Shown piece after piece: positions 62,067 to 64,000 of a stretch of 64,000 nt of DNA. This stretch comes from Ailurus styani (Eukaryota > Chordata > Mammalia > Carnivora > Ailuridae): positions 8,113,936 to 8,177,935 of the forward strand of contig LNAC01000001.1 in assembly GCA_002007465.1 (NCBI GenBank). The letters are read 5' to 3'. The notes below the pieces were generated by a model. The model worked only from the letters and a program-made list of their open reading frames with translations. It made no database searches and was not told the DNA's origin. The translations under genes were made by a program, and so were the position numbers. The number at the start of each line of letters is the position of its first letter. The first letter of the stretch is position 1.

Positions 62067-62249
62067 GGGCGCCTGGGTGGCCCAGTCAGTTAAGCATCTG
62101 CCTTTGGCTTGGGTCATGATCCCGGAGTCCTGGGATGGAGCCTCACGGGGAGCCTGCTTCTCCCTCTCCCTCTGCTGCTCCACCTGCCTGTTCTCTCTCG
62201 CTCTCTCTCTCAAATGAATAAATAATTTTTTAAAAAAAAAAATTGTTGG
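62054..62249 (+). mobile_element. CAN-SINE with 12-bp target duplications
   Basis: The body at 62067-62237 starts 'GGGCGCCTGGGTGGCCCAGT' with 'CAGTTAAGCATCTGCC', a CT-rich middle and AAATGAATAAATAATTT tail. AAAAATTCTTGG (near 62055-62066) and AAAAATTGTTGG (62238-62249) differ at one base. It lies 90 bases right of the previous SINE, in opposite orientation. Confidence 0.95.
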
Positions 62250-62884
62250 TTAAAAAATGCAAAACTGAAATACTGAGAAGTAAATGTGGTTTAGGAGGAG
62301 ATTAGAGGATATTCGGGGTGCGTGTGCCTAACAATCTCCTTCCCCCTCCACCCCACATCCTTCTCCTCTTCTCTCCTTCTCTCCCTCCCTCCCTCCCAGG
62401 GGGAATGGTGGGTTCCAGTTTCTTCCAATACACTATATTCAGTGAAGGCCTACAAAAGTCCTGCGTGACGGACAGAGTGGTTATGGCCTCTCGACATTCT
62501 ATTTTGAAGCATCCCACACTGAACAGCTCAGGGGCGCTCTACCCATTGCAACGGCTTCTCCAGCCCTTGCACACAGCCTCCTTTCATCCGAAGAGCCGGG
62601 AGCTGCCCTTGGAAAAGGGGGCCCCACCCTCGTTCCCGAAACACCAACAGAGTTCAAGTTGGACCCTTCTAGGCCATTTTCTCCAACCCCGTACCAATCC
62701 CCAGGAACTATATTCTGCACTCCTCCTCCAAAACAAGATGTACTGAGCACCATACCTCAGGGTACAATCACGGAGCCTTCAATCAGAGGGGAACACTGAC
62801 CCCAAGTTACAATACCCCAAGGGGCAGGAAGACGGCTGTTTTAATGGAGATGGGCACACGGTAGAGTGGGAAGAAAAAGGTGCC
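62250..62884. other. No recognisable gene or repeat
   Basis: A pyrimidine-rich tract at 62338-62400 and unique sequence. A 142-residue frame at 62318-62746 begins in the low-complexity tract and has no domain. Confidence 0.45.
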
Positions 62885-63110
62885 CAAGAGTCTGGGGAGC
62901 CTTCATGAGGGGGAAGTCTGGAGATAACCGGAGGGGGCCAAGCAGGGAAGAAGATTCCAGACCAAGGCCACAGCATATGCAAAGCCACCAAAGACAAGAG
63001 CGTGGCATCTCTGGGACCTTATGGGTGTCTACGGTGGGGATGGGAGAGATTCGGTTGGGCCGGCCCAGGCAGAGCCCTGCATATTCCATAAGGAACCCCT
63101 GCTTTACCCC
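62885..63110 (-). repeat. L2 LINE internal fragment
   Basis: 'AAGATTCCAGACCAAGGCCA', 'CAGCATATGCAAAGCCACC', 'AAGAGCGTGGCATCTCTGGG' and a later 'GGCAGAGCCCTGCATATTCC' resemble the reversed L2 order 'GCATTCCAGGCAGAGGGAAC ... AGCATGTGCAAAGGCC'. Confidence 0.5.
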
Positions 63111-63719
63111 AACCACGTTGTGAAGGAGCCCGGCCCAGGACCAGCTCTCCCCATGGGCACTCAATCATGCTGCCCCTTTCCCTGCTTCTCTGCACTCAGG
63201 GAGAAACCCATCTCAAAGCCCCAGGTTCCAGATGGCCACAGCAAAGGGGTCTGTTCCAACCCCAGGTCACGGAGGGTTCCGAGTAACAGCCACCCATCCC
63301 CCCACCCACCCAGCAGGAGAGCCATCCTTCCCGAACACCAGTCTGGAAGATGCTCTCTGCCTTTTCTAAACCCCCAAGAGCCCCCAGCCCGGGCCCCAGA
63401 GGAGACGCTTGTCTGGACAGTGGCTGAAAGTCACCTGCAGCCTGAGGTCCCTGGTGGACTGGAGGGGCCTCTCCCCACAGTCCTGACATCAGGGGGCCCC
63501 CGGGGAGGCCTGTACGTCCCTCCCCCATCCTCGCCCAGGACGAGGCGTGCCTCCTGCTACGAACAGCAACTCCGAGAGTGCAAAACACCGCCCCACCATG
63601 AACTTCTCGCCTGCACTGGCCCTGCTTCCTTTAAATCCAATTGCAATCTTCGCAGCCCGACACCGCCTGAAACAGAAGGCTCACTGATGGCTGGGAGATG
63701 GCTTCGGTGAAAGCAGAGC
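63111..63719. other. No recognisable gene
   Basis: C-rich unique sequence. The 229-residue forward frame spanning 63021-63710 starts inside the L2 remnant, is proline- and serine-rich, and has no domain. Not called as a gene. Confidence 0.5.
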
Positions 63720-64000
63720 TCATTTCAGAAAATCAAAGCAAAGAAAAATATTGAACACAATTCAGAGGCATAATGCATTATTATGGGCTTTTATGGATTT
63801 TATGTATAATTTCATGTAAAGTTAAGAGGCTGAAGCGATCTCTTACACTCAGCTGTATTATCAGCCCAGCACCAAACAATGTTCCACATCTTATTATGTT
63901 CACAGTTGACACACTATTAGAGAAATGTGCAGCTGTCTTACTCTGCTATTCATTTCCTCATTACTATTTTATAAATATATGATTAACAGTTATTGCAGCT
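63720..64000. promoter_or_regulatory. Candidate CNE, truncated by window end
   Basis: A/T-rich, repeat-free: 'AAAATATTGAACACAATTCA', 'GGCATAATGCATTATTATGG', 'TTTATGTATAATTTCATGTA', 'CATTACTATTTTATAAATAT' and 'ATGATTAACAGTTATTGCAG'. It probably continues beyond the window. Confidence 0.5.

Noticed and set aside
63021..63710. 229-residue forward frame
   Set aside because: It begins in an L2 remnant, is proline/serine-rich, shows no domain and is overlapped by a 130-residue reverse frame.
1..64000. Search for CRISPR arrays, operons, phage or toxin systems
   Set aside because: No regularly spaced repeats with unique spacers and no prokaryotic gene structure. The window is vertebrate nuclear DNA.

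Overview
This window is mammalian nuclear DNA from a carnivore. The diagnostic signal is at least 18 tRNA-Lys-derived CAN-SINE copies. The younger ones carry a 'GGGTTAAAGCCTCTGCC' head, which I associate with mustelids (weasel, ferret, otter and badger family). The species is an inference; the order Carnivora is secure. A 3' UTR of the carnivore L1 lineage appears twice, which supports this. The rest is background common to placental mammals: MIR, L2, L3/CR1, MaLR LTRs, MER5A and another hAT-Charlie element.

I found no convincing protein-coding exon, rRNA, canonical tRNA or CRISPR array. The long open frames either lie in GC-rich sequence, cross several transposon boundaries, run through an N gap, or translate a simple repeat. 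The window reads as intergenic or deep-intronic sequence, gene-desert-like, with many A/T-rich, homeodomain-site-rich blocks that look like conserved non-coding elements (CNEs, probable developmental enhancers). Conservation was not measured here, so every CNE call is an inference from composition, motif content and absence of recognisable repeats.

Layout. 0-5.5 kb: dense old repeats (MIR, L2, an L1 3' end, a stack of two MaLR LTRs around an L1 fragment, then a young SINE with perfect target duplications). 5.5-13.2 kb: MIRs, one candidate CNE at 7.85-8.21 kb and weaker candidates. 13.2-22.3 kb: few young insertions, with the strong CNE cluster at 18.9-20.6 kb. 22.3-27.1 kb: four young SINEs, a CNE near 23.7-24.05 kb and a CpG-island-like stretch at 25.36-26.33 kb. 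27.37-28.14 kb: the cleanest CNE block of the window. 28.6-31.4 kb: MIRs, a hAT-Charlie element and a 668-base assembly gap. 31.5-32.7 kb: another CNE block, interrupted by a 54-base L1 stub. 32.8-44.3 kb: repeat-rich, with six SINEs, a long reverse L1 with nested insertions, microsatellites and an ancient L3/CR1 piece. 44.4-51.4 kb: CNE candidates alternating with MIRs and SINEs. 51.4-55.4 kb: MIR, L2 and sequence I cannot classify. 55.4-64 kb: CNE candidates at 57.5-58.3, 60.06-60.47 and 63.7-64 kb, and a split L1 tail.

I see no new gene system. The observations most worth checking are the CNE clusters and their shared words (an 8-mer TTATTAGG present in several separate blocks, a 13-base repeat 1 kb apart, a 12-base perfect inverted repeat), the CpG-island-like stretch beside the strongest CNE block, paired ETS-like palindromes 60 bases apart, a TCF/LEF plus PBX-MEIS-like composite site, and the 54-base L1 stub with perfect target duplications.
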